Positions 54,142 through 63,139 are shown, numbered from the stretch's first letter. The stretch is DNA of 64,000 bases from Nostoc sp. S13 (GCF_029379315.1 NZ_JAQYWQ010000006.1:68317-132316); one strand, 5' to 3'. Program-made: numbers and translations. Notes: generated by a model not told the origin, from the letters alone.

Positions 54142-55944
54142 TTACCTTTCGTTTTGAAGAACCATTGAGTCTGCTGCACCCAGTTGCAAGGCATAGAGGT
54201 TGGCATAGACACCCTGCTGATTGACGAGTTCGGCGTGAGTACCCTGCTCTACAATTTGTCCCTGCTGAATTACTAATACTTGATCTGCCTGAGTAACTGT
54301 ACTGAGGCGGTGAGCAATTACGAAACTGGTACGACCTTGCAGCAAGCGGGCGATCGCACTTTGTACCAGCGCTTCTGTGCGGGTATCGATGCTGCTGGTT
54401 GCTTCATCGAGAATCAGAATTCGGGGGTTGATCAATACTGCACGAGCAATACTGATTAGTTGTCGCTGTCCTTGGCTCAAGGGTGCGCCCCGTTCACCCA
54501 ATTGAGTCGTATAACCCTGTGGCAGTGAGGTAATGAACTCATGCACATTTGCCATCTGTGCAGCCGTTTCGATATCAGCTTGAGTAGTATGGGGAGAGCC
54601 AAAGGCAATATTTTCGGCGACGGTGCCGCTAAACAAAATATTGTCTTGTAGGACGATGCCAATTTGACGCCGCAGACTTGCTTGAGTCACGCTACGCACA
54701 TCAATATGATCAATTTTCACCGCACCGCTAGATACATCGTAGAAGCGCAAAATCAAGTTAATAATTGTACTTTTTCCCGAACCGGTGGGCCCGACTAACG
54801 CAACCATCTGCCCTGGATAAGCGTGCAAATTCACCCCTTTGAGAACCAGTTGATCTGGGTTGTAGCCAAACTTGACATTCTCAAATGTCACTTCCCCCTG
54901 AATGGGCGGCATTTCTGTTGCATCGGGTGCGTCTTTGAGTTCTGACGGTTCATCTAGCAATAGAAAGATTCGCTCTAATCCGGCGAAGGCAGATTGAGCT
55001 TGGGTGTAAAACTGGCTGAGAATTTGGATCGGGCGGAAGAATTGCTGGACGTAAAGTAAAAAGGATGTCACTACACCTACTGTTGCAGCTCCGGTGACTG
55101 CGAGATAGCCACCATAGGCCAGCACGCCTGCGGTTGCTAGTGTGTTGAGAAAATCAATGGAGGGCAGAAAAGCTGAAGTAATTAGCACAGCCTCAACGTT
55201 GGCATCTCTATTGGCGGCGTTAAGAATGTCAAATTCTTTGATATTCATCTGTACACGATTAAATGCCTGTGCTTCTCGCACGCTGCCAATATCTTCTTCT
55301 AACTTGGCGGAAAGCTGCCCAATCGTTTGTCGGGTGACGCGGAATTTGGTTCTTGCCCAACGTGCAAATAAGCCTGTAGTAAAAATCATCAGTGGCACGA
55401 CTAGGTTGCTCAACAAACCAAGTTGCAGGTTGATTGAGAGCATAGCAATAACAATGCCAACCAAACTAAAAGTGTTGCCCAGCATTTGGGCGATCGTCAG
55501 TCCAAATGCTTGATTCACGGTATTGACATCATTCAGCAAGCGGCTCATTAAATCGCCTGCTTCACTGCGATCGAAAAAGCTGAGTGGCAGACTTTGGATT
55601 TTAATAAAAATGTCTTGCCTGAGTTGAGCCAGCAATCGCTGCATAATCCAGCCGACTCGAATAATTTGACCCCGGATTGCCAAAACACTAAGTCCATAGT
55701 TCAGCGCTAGTAGCCCTAATAACAGCAGTAGTCCTTGCAAATTCCGTTGTGCAATTAGGTGATCAATCGACCAGCCGATAAAGAATGGCCCAATTGCCTG
55801 GGTTATGGCACCAATCAATACTAGTGTAAGGGCGATGGGAATTTCTTTGCGATATAGTAGCAGGTATTGCAAAAAACGTCGCAGGGTGGAAAGTTGCTGA
55901 CTCGTTTTTTCCTCAGATGCAACAACAGGAACTGTGCCTCTCAT
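54142..55944 (-). CDS. ABC exporter half-transporter with canonical Walker B and degenerate signature
   Basis: The 600-residue protein has six membrane helices (about 35-320) and a nucleotide-binding domain. Walker A is GPTGSGKST (about 385), the signature reads LSQGQRQ instead of LSGGQ (about 489), Walker B is ILILDEATSSID with the catalytic Glu, and the switch His is in VIAHRLS. It pairs with the gene at 56094 as the catalytically competent Walker B partner, as in TM288/BmrD-type subunits. It probably exports lipids or drugs. It is encoded second in the transcript, after 149 bases containing a dispersed repeat. Confidence 0.93.
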   Translation of the reverse strand: MRGTVPVVASEEKTSQQLSTLRRFLQYLLLYRKEIPIALTLVLIGAITQAIGPFFIGWSIDHLIAQRNLQGLLLLLGLLALNYGLSVLAIRGQIIRVGWIMQRLLAQLRQDIFIKIQSLPLSFFDRSEAGDLMSRLLNDVNTVNQAFGLTIAQMLGNTFSLVGIVIAMLSINLQLGLLSNLVVPLMIFTTGLFARWARTKFRVTRQTIGQLSAKLEEDIGSVREAQAFNRVQMNIKEFDILNAANRDANVEAVLITSAFLPSIDFLNTLATAGVLAYGGYLAVTGAATVGVVTSFLLYVQQFFRPIQILSQFYTQAQSAFAGLERIFLLLDEPSELKDAPDATEMPPIQGEVTFENVKFGYNPDQLVLKGVNLHAYPGQMVALVGPTGSGKSTIINLILRFYDVSSGAVKIDHIDVRSVTQASLRRQIGIVLQDNILFSGTVAENIAFGSPHTTQADIETAAQMANVHEFITSLPQGYTTQLGERGAPLSQGQRQLISIARAVLINPRILILDEATSSIDTRTEALVQSAIARLLQGRTSFVIAHRLSTVTQADQVLVIQQGQIVEQGTHAELVNQQGVYANLYALQLGAADSMVLQNER

Positions 55945-56093
55945 AAAAATTTTGGATTTTAGATTTTGGACTTACGGCTTCTCTCCGAGACGCTATGCGT
56001 AGCTTGCTTCCCCGTAGGAGTACGCTCAGTCGAACGATTTGGGATTAAAAGTCTTTATTACAAGGCTGTGATCAAAATTTCCAGCCAGATTAA

Positions 56094-57887
56094 TTATGCT
56101 AATTTGGAATGATTTTTCTCCTTTGGCTTTACCTGAGATTCCAAAATCACACCGTAGAGAGGGCTGGTTTGCATCAATTCCTCGTGAGTGCCTTGTGCTA
56201 CCAGTCGGCCTTTATCCATGAGAAAAATGCGATCGGCATTTTTGACGGTGCTAATACGTTGAGCTACCACAAAGGTTGTACAAGCTTTTTGGCGCATTAA
56301 GTTATCTAGTTCGGCTTGAATTTGGGCAGCAGTTTTGGCATCCACAGCCGAGGTACTATCATCCAAAATCAGAATGCTGTAATCGGTCAGTAAGGTACGG
56401 GCGATCGCAATTCGTTGTTTTTGTCCACCAGACAAGCCCACGCCCCGTTCACCCACAATCGTCTCGTAGCCATCGGGGAGACTGCTAATAAAATCGTGCA
56501 TTTGTGCGGTTTTTGCAACCTGAATCACCTGTTTTAGAGTTGCATTGGGTTTTGCATAGGCAATATTTTCGCGGATTGTGCCGGAGAAGAGGGTGGTTTC
56601 CTGAAATACAATGCCAATACGCGATCTGAGGCTTTTGAGTGTGAAACTTCTTACATCTCGTCCATCAATGCGAACCGCTCCCCCGGTAACATCGTAAAAG
56701 CGGGGAATTAAGTTCATAATTGTGCTTTTTCCCGAACCAGTCATCCCGAGAACGGCAATCAGTTCGTTGGGCTTGGTTTCAAAAGAAACTTCTTTGAGAG
56801 TTTCAGTTGTCGCTCCTGGATAGCGAAAGGAAACATTTTCAAAGGTAATTCTACCACCGCAGGTGTCAAATGGGACAGCACCGGGGCGATCGCGAATTTC
56901 TACCTCCGCATCTACAACTTCGTAGACTCGTTCGGCGGAAGCAGCTGATTGAGCGATCGCCGGGGCTGCAAATCCAATCAACAAAATAGGTTGAAGAATC
57001 AACGCTAGGTAGGAATTAAACGCTACCAGTTCGCCAATGGAGAATTTACGCCCAATCACCTGCGCTCCCCCGTAGGCGAAAACTGCCAATGTTACCAAAT
57101 TACTCAGCAAAAAGATCAACGGGAAGGTATTACGGATGGCGCTAATGGTCTTCATGTTTGCCTTGACTAGGGCATCATTCATGGTCGTGTAACGCGACCT
57201 TTCGGTTGACTCCCGCACAAAGGCTTTCACCACCCGGATTCCTAGCAAGTTCTCTTGCAATACAGCATTGAGGTCGCTCAGTTGCTCTTGTACTTGCCGA
57301 AAAAGTTTATTATTTCGGGTAATAAATCGCGCCATCACCCATCCCGATAGGGGCACTACTGTCAGCGTAATCAGTGCTAATTGCCAGTTCATCACCAGCA
57401 AAATCACCGAAATACTCACCAATGTCACAACTGAACCAATGACCTGAATTAAGCTAGTGCCAACAAAGGTACGGATCTGCTCAATGTCGCTAGTGACACG
57501 AGTTAGTAGTTGGGAAGTCTGCGCCTGGTCATGATAGCTGAAACTGAGATTTTGAATCTTGCTGAAGATTTTGTTCCGCAGGTCATAGGCTACACCTTGA
57601 GACGCTGCTTCTGCCAAATAGCTTTGTCCAAAGTTAAATAAACCACGAGCGATCGCGGCAACTACCATCCAAGCGGCGCTATATAGCACAATTTGGAGGT
57701 TTTGTTTCATGATCCCCTGATCAATTCCCCAGCGAAATAGTTGGGGAGTAAGTGCGTTGGCGATCGTCAACAGCAACAAGCTGGCTAAGGCTCCCAGCGA
57801 AGTCCATCGGTAAGTACTCAAACTTTTAAGCACGCGCTGGGTTGACTCGATCAACGAAGTTTCCTGGAGTTCTGGTTGCTGAACCAA
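56094..57887 (-). CDS. ABC exporter half-transporter with degenerate Walker B
   Basis: The 597-residue protein has six membrane helices and a nucleotide-binding domain with Walker A GMTGSGKST (about 382), canonical signature LSGGQKQ (about 482) and Walker B ILILDDSTSAVD. Asp replaces the catalytic Glu, and the switch position is in VVAQRIS with Gln instead of His. These two changes mark the degenerate-site subunit of heterodimeric exporters such as TM287 or BmrC. The partner follows on the same strand. ATG 57887 is the family-like start. Confidence 0.93.
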   Translation of the reverse strand: MVQQPELQETSLIESTQRVLKSLSTYRWTSLGALASLLLLTIANALTPQLFRWGIDQGIMKQNLQIVLYSAAWMVVAAIARGLFNFGQSYLAEAASQGVAYDLRNKIFSKIQNLSFSYHDQAQTSQLLTRVTSDIEQIRTFVGTSLIQVIGSVVTLVSISVILLVMNWQLALITLTVVPLSGWVMARFITRNNKLFRQVQEQLSDLNAVLQENLLGIRVVKAFVRESTERSRYTTMNDALVKANMKTISAIRNTFPLIFLLSNLVTLAVFAYGGAQVIGRKFSIGELVAFNSYLALILQPILLIGFAAPAIAQSAASAERVYEVVDAEVEIRDRPGAVPFDTCGGRITFENVSFRYPGATTETLKEVSFETKPNELIAVLGMTGSGKSTIMNLIPRFYDVTGGAVRIDGRDVRSFTLKSLRSRIGIVFQETTLFSGTIRENIAYAKPNATLKQVIQVAKTAQMHDFISSLPDGYETIVGERGVGLSGGQKQRIAIARTLLTDYSILILDDSTSAVDAKTAAQIQAELDNLMRQKACTTFVVAQRISTVKNADRIFLMDKGRLVAQGTHEELMQTSPLYGVILESQVKPKEKNHSKLA

Positions 57888-58202
57888 TGGTATTTACCCC
57901 TGTATCTTTGGAAAATTATCTCCTATTTTTTATGGTATAAGCGATCGCGCTTGATAATGGTCTAACTCAGGTCGCAAAATTGACTAAAGTCGTTAAAATT
58001 GGCATTATAAGTAGTAATTGATTCAGAAATTACGGTATAAATGCTGAGGAGTGTTGAGAAGGTATGCTGCTGGGAAGAAGGATTTTGCCGGGATTGAATT
58101 GCGTAATACTCCGTTTTGAGACAGTGGCATGGGAGAATACCTCTTTGACAAGCATTGTGGCTAATAGATTTCAAGACCTAAGAAAACCAAAGAACAAGTA
58201 TA

Positions 58203-59264
58203 ATGCCTCAAAATTTTCATCGCAATTCCCAACTTCCCTCGCATATGCCAACTACTATCAGTCGTACAGCAAAGCCAAGTTCTGAATTCTACTCTCTTTT
58301 TTCTGAAGAAGAAGTTTTAGGAATAATTCATGCATTAGAAGTCAGACGAGAAATACCTCTAAAGTATTCTTATAAAGGTAGAGGTGCAAAAATATGGGAT
58401 GATTTTTATCTAAAATACATTATTCCTAAATGGTATAGAACATCGAGTGTAGAAATTGACCTTTTAAAGAATAACTTTCAATACCTTAATGGCAATATTC
58501 AGAGTGGCAAAAGAGTCAATATTATAGACGTTGGTGCAGGGAATTCATATCCCGTTAAAAATTTTATCCATCAATTGAATAAATTGGGTAAGGTTAATAA
58601 GTATATTGCTTTAGATATTAGCGATGAATTACTTAATTTATCCAGAAATAATTTTACAAAATGGTTTCCTCGCATCGATTTTCTCAGTTCCACAATTGAC
58701 ATAGAAAATAGTTGTGTACCCCAAAATTTATTTCAAAATCAAGCTAATCTTAAAATTGACGACACAGCAAAAATATTTTTCCACTTAGGAGTTACCATTG
58801 GCAATCATCAAAATAGAGATGAGGTACTAAAAAACTTTAGAGATAGCATGGGAACAAATGATTTTCTGGTATTCACTAACGAAACTGGTTCTAACTCTAA
58901 ATGGGATGGAAAAGTTAGGGGTGGCTGCAAGTATCATGTAGAAGAAGTATATGGATGGGTTAAAAATAAGATTGGGATTAAATCCGAAGATTGTGAATTG
59001 CTGAGAAAGTATGATTTAAAAACAGATAGTATAGTTGCTAATCTGAAACTCCGTCATAATTACACTATAAATTTTAGTCGGATGGGCATAGATAAAAAGA
59101 TTGAAATCTCTGAAGGTGAAGAGATTACTATCTGGCGACATCATAAATATGAAATGCCTAAACTTTTGCAAGAAATAGAACGTTCTGGACTACAACTTAT
59201 TCACTATAATACTAACAAATACAAATCACATATTATGGTGATTTGTAAGGTTGCAACTAATTAA
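58203..59264 (+). CDS. EgtD-like SAM-dependent methyltransferase (Methyltransf_33), substrate uncertain
   Basis: The 353-residue protein has the EgtD/DUF2260 fold pattern: RGAKIWDDFYLKYIIPKWYR at the N-terminus, the SAM-binding NIIDVGAGNSYPVKNF, YIALDISDELL and FFHLGVTIGNHQNRDEVL. The last is the counterpart of the GSTIGN motif with its Asn. The C-terminal segment reads EEITIWRHHKYE where histidine methyltransferases have a Glu-Asn-Ser-containing motif (TENSYKY). The residues that grip the histidine amino group therefore seem absent. An internal Met at residue 15 is another possible start. It is not linked to an EgtB gene. Confidence 0.8.
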   Translation: MPQNFHRNSQLPSHMPTTISRTAKPSSEFYSLFSEEEVLGIIHALEVRREIPLKYSYKGRGAKIWDDFYLKYIIPKWYRTSSVEIDLLKNNFQYLNGNIQSGKRVNIIDVGAGNSYPVKNFIHQLNKLGKVNKYIALDISDELLNLSRNNFTKWFPRIDFLSSTIDIENSCVPQNLFQNQANLKIDDTAKIFFHLGVTIGNHQNRDEVLKNFRDSMGTNDFLVFTNETGSNSKWDGKVRGGCKYHVEEVYGWVKNKIGIKSEDCELLRKYDLKTDSIVANLKLRHNYTINFSRMGIDKKIEISEGEEITIWRHHKYEMPKLLQEIERSGLQLIHYNTNKYKSHIMVICKVATN

Positions 59265-59444
59265 CCTTTTCAATTAAACTTGCTCTGTCATCTCCAAAAC
59301 AGTGAACCTAATGGTAGTCGGTAGAATTTTCTAGAACACCAATTCAGTAATCCTGAAAGAACCTCTCCCCCCAAACTCTCTTTGCTTGGTATCAGCCTAC
59401 CGTTAGCCAAGCAAAGATGGGAATTTGGCTCCCCTTTCCTGCTA

Positions 59445-59642
59445 GCAACGGTGTACACACAAGTCGAAAAAAGCTCGATTTCTCATTTTCATTGTTCTCT
59501 CGTTTACCTCGTATCTCGTTCCCATGCAGAGCATGGGAATGGCTGATTAGAGGCTCTGCCTCCAGTCGGACATTGAGTCAGAGACTCAATGAATGCATTC
59601 CCAGTCGGAGACCGGGAACGAGCAACGGTGTACACACAAGTC
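59445..59642. repeat. Three-hairpin repeat copy 4 flanked by 21-bp direct repeats
   Basis: GCAACGGTGTACACACAAGT(C) occurs at 59445-59465 and again at 59622-59642. Between them, 59515-59622 is a unit bounded by CTCGTTCCC/GGGAACGAG. It contains CCATGCAGAGCATGG, AGAGGCTCTGCCT-type and GAGTCAGAGACTC hairpins and the shared CATTCCCAGTCGGAGAC. The stretch 59265-59692 holds no gene. Confidence 0.8.
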
Positions 59643-59692
59643 ATCAAATTAGCCAAAACAAAAACCTCTCCTTGACTTGGCTTGTGTATCAA

Positions 59693-59905
59693 TTAAATAT
59701 ACATCAAACGCGGTCTAGGCTCAGGAACTGGATGCCCTAAATCCTTAGCTGTTTCTATCCATTCCTGCATAACTAACTCTACATTATGCAGGGCTTCTTG
59801 ATAAGTATCGCCGTCAGCAGCACAGCCTGATAACTCTGGTACTTCAGCAATAAAGGCTTGATCTAATTCACTCCAGTAGAGAATAATTTCATAGCGAAAT
59901 ATCAT
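59693..59905 (-). CDS. HicB-family antitoxin
   Basis: The 70-residue protein has the HicB partial RNase H-like fold: YEIILYWSELDQAFIAEVPE, then LSGCAADGDTYQEALHNVEL and a helix with MQEWIETAKDLG, ending HPVPEPRPR. It is expected to bind and neutralise the HicA-like toxin encoded just upstream, with a 17-base overlap. It lacks a C-terminal DNA-binding domain, as in the short HicB form. Confidence 0.88.
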   Translation of the reverse strand: MIFRYEIILYWSELDQAFIAEVPELSGCAADGDTYQEALHNVELVMQEWIETAKDLGHPVPEPRPRLMYI

Positions 59906-60188
59906 TTTTACTTCCTAGCTTATACTTGAGAATGACTGCACGAACTTGTTTGATTTGATAGCTTTTGGCTTTTCCTTTCTTATGTTGCAGATTCAATATT
60001 TCCTCAACATCGGCTTTGAAAAAAATCCGATGATCGCCACGAATCCGCTCATCAAAGCCTAGTCTATATAAAAGTTGCCACAGTTGGGCAAAAGGGATGT
60101 CTGTATCAGAAGTCCCAGAGAGAATTTTTTCTAAGAGTTTGTCTTGCTGACTCACGTTTTTTGACTGTCTTAATGTTTGTTTTGACAT
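59889..60188 (-). CDS. HicA-like toxin (mRNA interferase family)
   Basis: The 99-residue basic protein has a HicA-like dsRBD core at residues about 35-85: QLWQLLYRLGFDERIRGDHR, IFFKADVEEILNLQHKKGK and AKSYQIKQVRAVI. The catalytic His is in RGDHRIF. HicA toxins cut mRNA. An N-terminal extension (SKQTLRQSKNVSQQDKLLEK) is longer than in classical HicA. It precedes and overlaps hicB, the usual toxin-antitoxin order. Confidence 0.82.
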   Translation of the reverse strand: MSKQTLRQSKNVSQQDKLLEKILSGTSDTDIPFAQLWQLLYRLGFDERIRGDHRIFFKADVEEILNLQHKKGKAKSYQIKQVRAVILKYKLGSKNDISL

Positions 60189-60690
60189 CGTAGAGGCGTA
60201 AAATCGTGGCGAATTGAGAGTTGAAATTTAAACGTATAAGCACACAGAAAATTCGCTACAAATTAATGAATTTTTGTACTTAGGCTTTAAAGGCAACAGT
60301 ACGCCTATCAAGGATTAACCTCAGTATAAATAATTAGCAGTTTGACAGCAGTTATTTTAACATTCACCCTGAGCTTATTTGCAAAATTGAGTTTATCTTC
60401 TCGAAGCCAGAAGACTAGAGAAGTGAATTTGCACAACGAGGAAGTGTTTATAGCGATTCTTAGATGAATAAAATACACCTGACTTCAATAAGCCAAGATT
60501 TACAATATAGACTTATCTTGACTAGCCAACGAGCAGGGATATTGAACCCAACTCAGAACCGCTATACCCAAATTTACAAGTGATATAGGCAACTAAAGAG
60601 GGTAAATTGTTAAGATTGCTCGTATCATAGGCTGAGGTATAAATCCGTCTCAGTTAATGTTTAGTATTGAGTAATAAATATTACGCGAAT
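60189..60690. other. Gene-free stretch
   Basis: About 500 bases separate the divergent toxin-antitoxin pair and the pentapeptide gene. The DNA is AT-rich, with no frame, no shared repeat and no clear palindrome. It must contain both promoters. Confidence 0.4.
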
Positions 60691-61461
60691 ATGAAAAATC
60701 AAATTCTAGGTGCAGCCGCATTTTTAACCACGATTATTTTGACAACAACCGTACAAGCAGCAAATTCTGAACATGTTAAACAGTTATTGGCAACCAAACA
60801 ATGTCAAAACTGTGATTTGACTAATGCAGGGTTAGTGATGGCTGACTTATCTGGAGCCAATTTAAGCGGTGCTAATCTCACAGGTGCTAACCTCAGCCGG
60901 GCAAACTTGAGCGGCGCAGATTTGCGGGGTGCAAATTTGAGTGGCGCTAGTTTATTTGGTGTTAACCTTAGCGAAGCTAAATTTAGTGGGGCAAATTTGA
61001 CGGGTGCTGATTTGAGAAATACTTATCTAGCAAATGCACAACTGACTGGTGCTTACCTGAATGGTGCTAACTTTCAGGGTGCAGTTGGTATACCATCACA
61101 AATTGCTTCACCAGAAGATTTTTATGCTTGGGGTGTAGCAGAAGGGCAAAAAGGCAACCAACAGCAAGCAATCAGTTATTTTAATCAAGCGATCGCTATT
61201 AAACCAGAATATGCGGGTGCTTATTTAGCTCGTGGTGTCGCCCGTTACCAAATACTAGATAGACAAGGTGCATTCCAAGATGCCGAAGTTGCCCAAAAAT
61301 TGTTTACATCTCAAAACAACAGCCTGGGAACGCAGACAGCCCAAGCTTTTATTAAAGAACTGCAAACACCCGTAAATGAGAAGGTAAGCGCTGGTAGCCC
61401 CAGTTTCGTAGAATTTTTAGGAAGTCTTGGCTCAATTTTGCTCCAGTTCTTCCCTTTTTGA
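60691..61461 (+). CDS. Exported pentapeptide-repeat and TPR protein
   Basis: The product of about 256 residues (ATG 60691) has a signal peptide (NQILGAAAFLTTIILTTTVQA). A Cys-containing start of repeats, LLATKQCQNCDLTNAGL, is followed by about 15 A(N/D)LxG pentapeptide units (residues 45-130) that form a right-handed beta helix. One to two TPR units come next (QQAISYFNQAIAIKPEYAGA). The C-terminus is hydrophobic. The role is unknown; such proteins are abundant in cyanobacteria. A TTG at 60667 is in frame upstream but gives a poorer signal peptide. Confidence 0.85.
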   Translation: MKNQILGAAAFLTTIILTTTVQAANSEHVKQLLATKQCQNCDLTNAGLVMADLSGANLSGANLTGANLSRANLSGADLRGANLSGASLFGVNLSEAKFSGANLTGADLRNTYLANAQLTGAYLNGANFQGAVGIPSQIASPEDFYAWGVAEGQKGNQQQAISYFNQAIAIKPEYAGAYLARGVARYQILDRQGAFQDAEVAQKLFTSQNNSLGTQTAQAFIKELQTPVNEKVSAGSPSFVEFLGSLGSILLQFFPF

Positions 61462-61509
61462 GTGCTTCTTTTTTGAGAGGGAGATTTCAAAGAACAGAGG
61501 GATAATAAT

Positions 61510-61537
61510 AAATGACAAATGACAAATGACAAATGAC
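61510..61537 (+). repeat. AAATGAC heptamer repeat overlapping the tenA start
   Basis: Four perfect AAATGAC units lie end to end. The last supplies the ATG of the next gene, and each earlier unit also contains an ATG. Confidence 0.95.
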
Positions 61538-62156
61538 TTTATCCAACAAACTATGGGCAGCAAATCAAGACTTAGCCCAAGCTTGCCTAGAACATCCTTT
61601 CGTTCAAGGCATTGGCGATGGTACTCTTGAGCAGGTGAAATTTGCTTACTACGTGGGGCAAGATGCTTTTTTCTTAGAAGCTTTTGCCCGTGCGTACAGT
61701 ATTGCCGCAGCTAAAGCACCAGATTGGTTAGGTTTCACTACATTTCATAACTTAGCTAGTGGAGTTTTAGAAGAACTGCGGCTGCATAGTGGTTATGCTT
61801 CTGAATGGGGAGTCAATTTGCATTCTGTGGAACCAGGAACTGCCACCCGCCGCTATACTGACTTTTTGTTAGCAACTGCTTGGAGTGGAGATGTGGGTTT
61901 AACTGCTGCGGCGATGTCTCCTTGTATGCGTTTGTATTCTTTTTTGGGAGAACAGTTGGCTGGTAACGGTATTCCTAATCATCAATATGCAAACTGGATT
62001 CGTACTTACAGCAGCGCAGACTTTCAGCCACTAACACAACAATTAGAAAGTTTAGTTGACAATTATACCACTAGCAATCCTGTTGTGCATTCAACCTATC
62101 GTTATGCGATGTTTTGTGAGCGCGACTTTTTTCAGGCTGCCTGGATTTTGGAGTAG
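61533..62156 (+). CDS. tenA: TenA family thiamine-salvage enzyme (aminopyrimidine aminohydrolase/thiaminase II)
   Basis: The 207-residue all-helical protein has TenA landmarks: FAYYVGQDAFFLEAFARAY, the region EELRLHSGYASEWGV, a Cys in AAMSPCMRLYSFLGE at the catalytic position, and YRYAMFCERDFFQAAW with the C-terminal Glu. TenA releases HMP from degraded thiamine. The only family-consistent start is the ATG at 61533, which lies in the fourth AAATGAC repeat. No Shine-Dalgarno sequence is present because the upstream bases are repeat units. Confidence 0.9.
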   Translation: MTLSNKLWAANQDLAQACLEHPFVQGIGDGTLEQVKFAYYVGQDAFFLEAFARAYSIAAAKAPDWLGFTTFHNLASGVLEELRLHSGYASEWGVNLHSVEPGTATRRYTDFLLATAWSGDVGLTAAAMSPCMRLYSFLGEQLAGNGIPNHQYANWIRTYSSADFQPLTQQLESLVDNYTTSNPVVHSTYRYAMFCERDFFQAAWILE

Positions 62157-62400
62157 TCTGCCTAATTAAGATGAGAAAAATTCAATTTATGTAAATAAAT
62201 ATAAAACTAAGAGAACTCCAAGAAATAAATTACTACTACTTGTGGGTTGGGCATCTTGCCCGCCGAGTTCATATGGTGGGCGAGACGCTATTAGTGTTAG
62301 TGTTGGATCAACTAATAGTTTGAGTATTGTTATGTGTTGCGTAGGCTTAGCCCGTCGTAGATATCACATCTCGTATTTTAATCAATTTATCGAACAGAAT

Positions 62401-62470
62401 TCAGGAGTCAGAATACAGGAGTCAGAATTCAGGAGTCAGAATTCAGGAGTCAGAATTCAGGAGTCAGAAT
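62401..62470 (+). repeat. Five tandem copies of a 14-bp unit
   Basis: TCAGGAGTCAGAAT is repeated five times with one variant base in the second unit. It directly abuts the dispersed repeat copy starting at 62471. Confidence 0.95.
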
Positions 62471-62660
62471 TCAGTTGGGTATTCTGTACGACTGGTGGAT
62501 GAATAATCAGCGTTTTTGCACCCCCACCAAATTTTTTTGTTTTGTGGTCAACTTTCGTAGTCGCGGGTCTGAATCCCCGACTGATAGCGCCACGCTTTCT
62601 CGTGTCCGCAAGCGTCTTGATTCTGACTCCTGAATTCTGACTTCTGAATTCTTCTTCAAT
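62471..62660 (+). repeat. Dispersed repeat, copy 2 of 2 in window
   Basis: It matches 5411-5572. It contains an extra segment of about 30 bases (GCGCCACGCTTTCTCGTGTC onward) and ends with TGACTTCTGAATTCTTCTTC like copy 1. The small frame MNNQRFCTPTKFFCFVVNFR is open here as well. Confidence 0.85.
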
Positions 62661-62680
62661 AGACATCTTCAAGATTAAAG

Positions 62681-62959
62681 TCAAATATAGTGAACAGGAT
62701 TTTGTGCATTAAATTGAATGCTGCAATTGACGATCCGACCGTCTGAAAATTTTAGAACAAGCCTGCCATTATCCAGGCAATAACTGTTATTTCTATCAAA
62801 TATTCCTTCTATCATCTGCGTACCCAGAAAATTCACAATTTGGACGTGTGTAATTTTTGGAACTTTATCGTCTGCAACAATCCATGCCGCAGACTCAGAG
62901 TTGGCAAGTAAATCCAAGAGATTATCTTTTGTTCTAACTTGAAGTATGAGCTTCGACAT
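62681..62959 (-). CDS. Small hypothetical protein
   Basis: The 92-residue soluble protein begins SKLILQVRTKDNLLDLLANS and is rich in beta strands (ITHVQIVNFLGTQMIEG, RLVLKFSDGRIVNCSIQF). It ends NPVHYI. The composition looks coding. No family is recognised. Confidence 0.55.
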   Translation of the reverse strand: MSKLILQVRTKDNLLDLLANSESAAWIVADDKVPKITHVQIVNFLGTQMIEGIFDRNNSYCLDNGRLVLKFSDGRIVNCSIQFNAQNPVHYI

Positions 62960-63037
62960 AATGAGTATAAATTGAAGTGGCGGATAAATTCAGGTGGATT
63001 ATTGCAATAAAGGAGTTATGCCGTTGCCGTTCAATGC

Positions 63038-63139
63038 TTAATCCGTGCCTAAATCTAAATTCTCATGAATGGATTTAAGCAGGGCGAGACGGCGTTGAGC
63101 TTTATCTACAGCAGCAGAACCGCGAGTTTTTAAAGACAT
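63038..63139 (-). CDS. 33-residue small protein or fragment
   Basis: The leftward ATG frame encodes SLKTRGSAAVDKAQRRLALL followed by KSIHENLDLGTD. The basic amphipathic helix looks like the start of a known type of short cyanobacterial protein, so this could be a complete small protein or the truncated N-terminus of a longer one. No clear ribosome-binding site precedes it. Confidence 0.4.
   Translation of the reverse strand: MSLKTRGSAAVDKAQRRLALLKSIHENLDLGTD

Noticed and set aside
59417..59740. Rightward frame of 107 codons
   Set aside because: It translates the three-hairpin repeat and the 21-bp direct repeats.
62242..62502. Rightward frame of 86 codons
   Set aside because: Its second half is five 14-bp tandem units, its first half a dispersed repeat.
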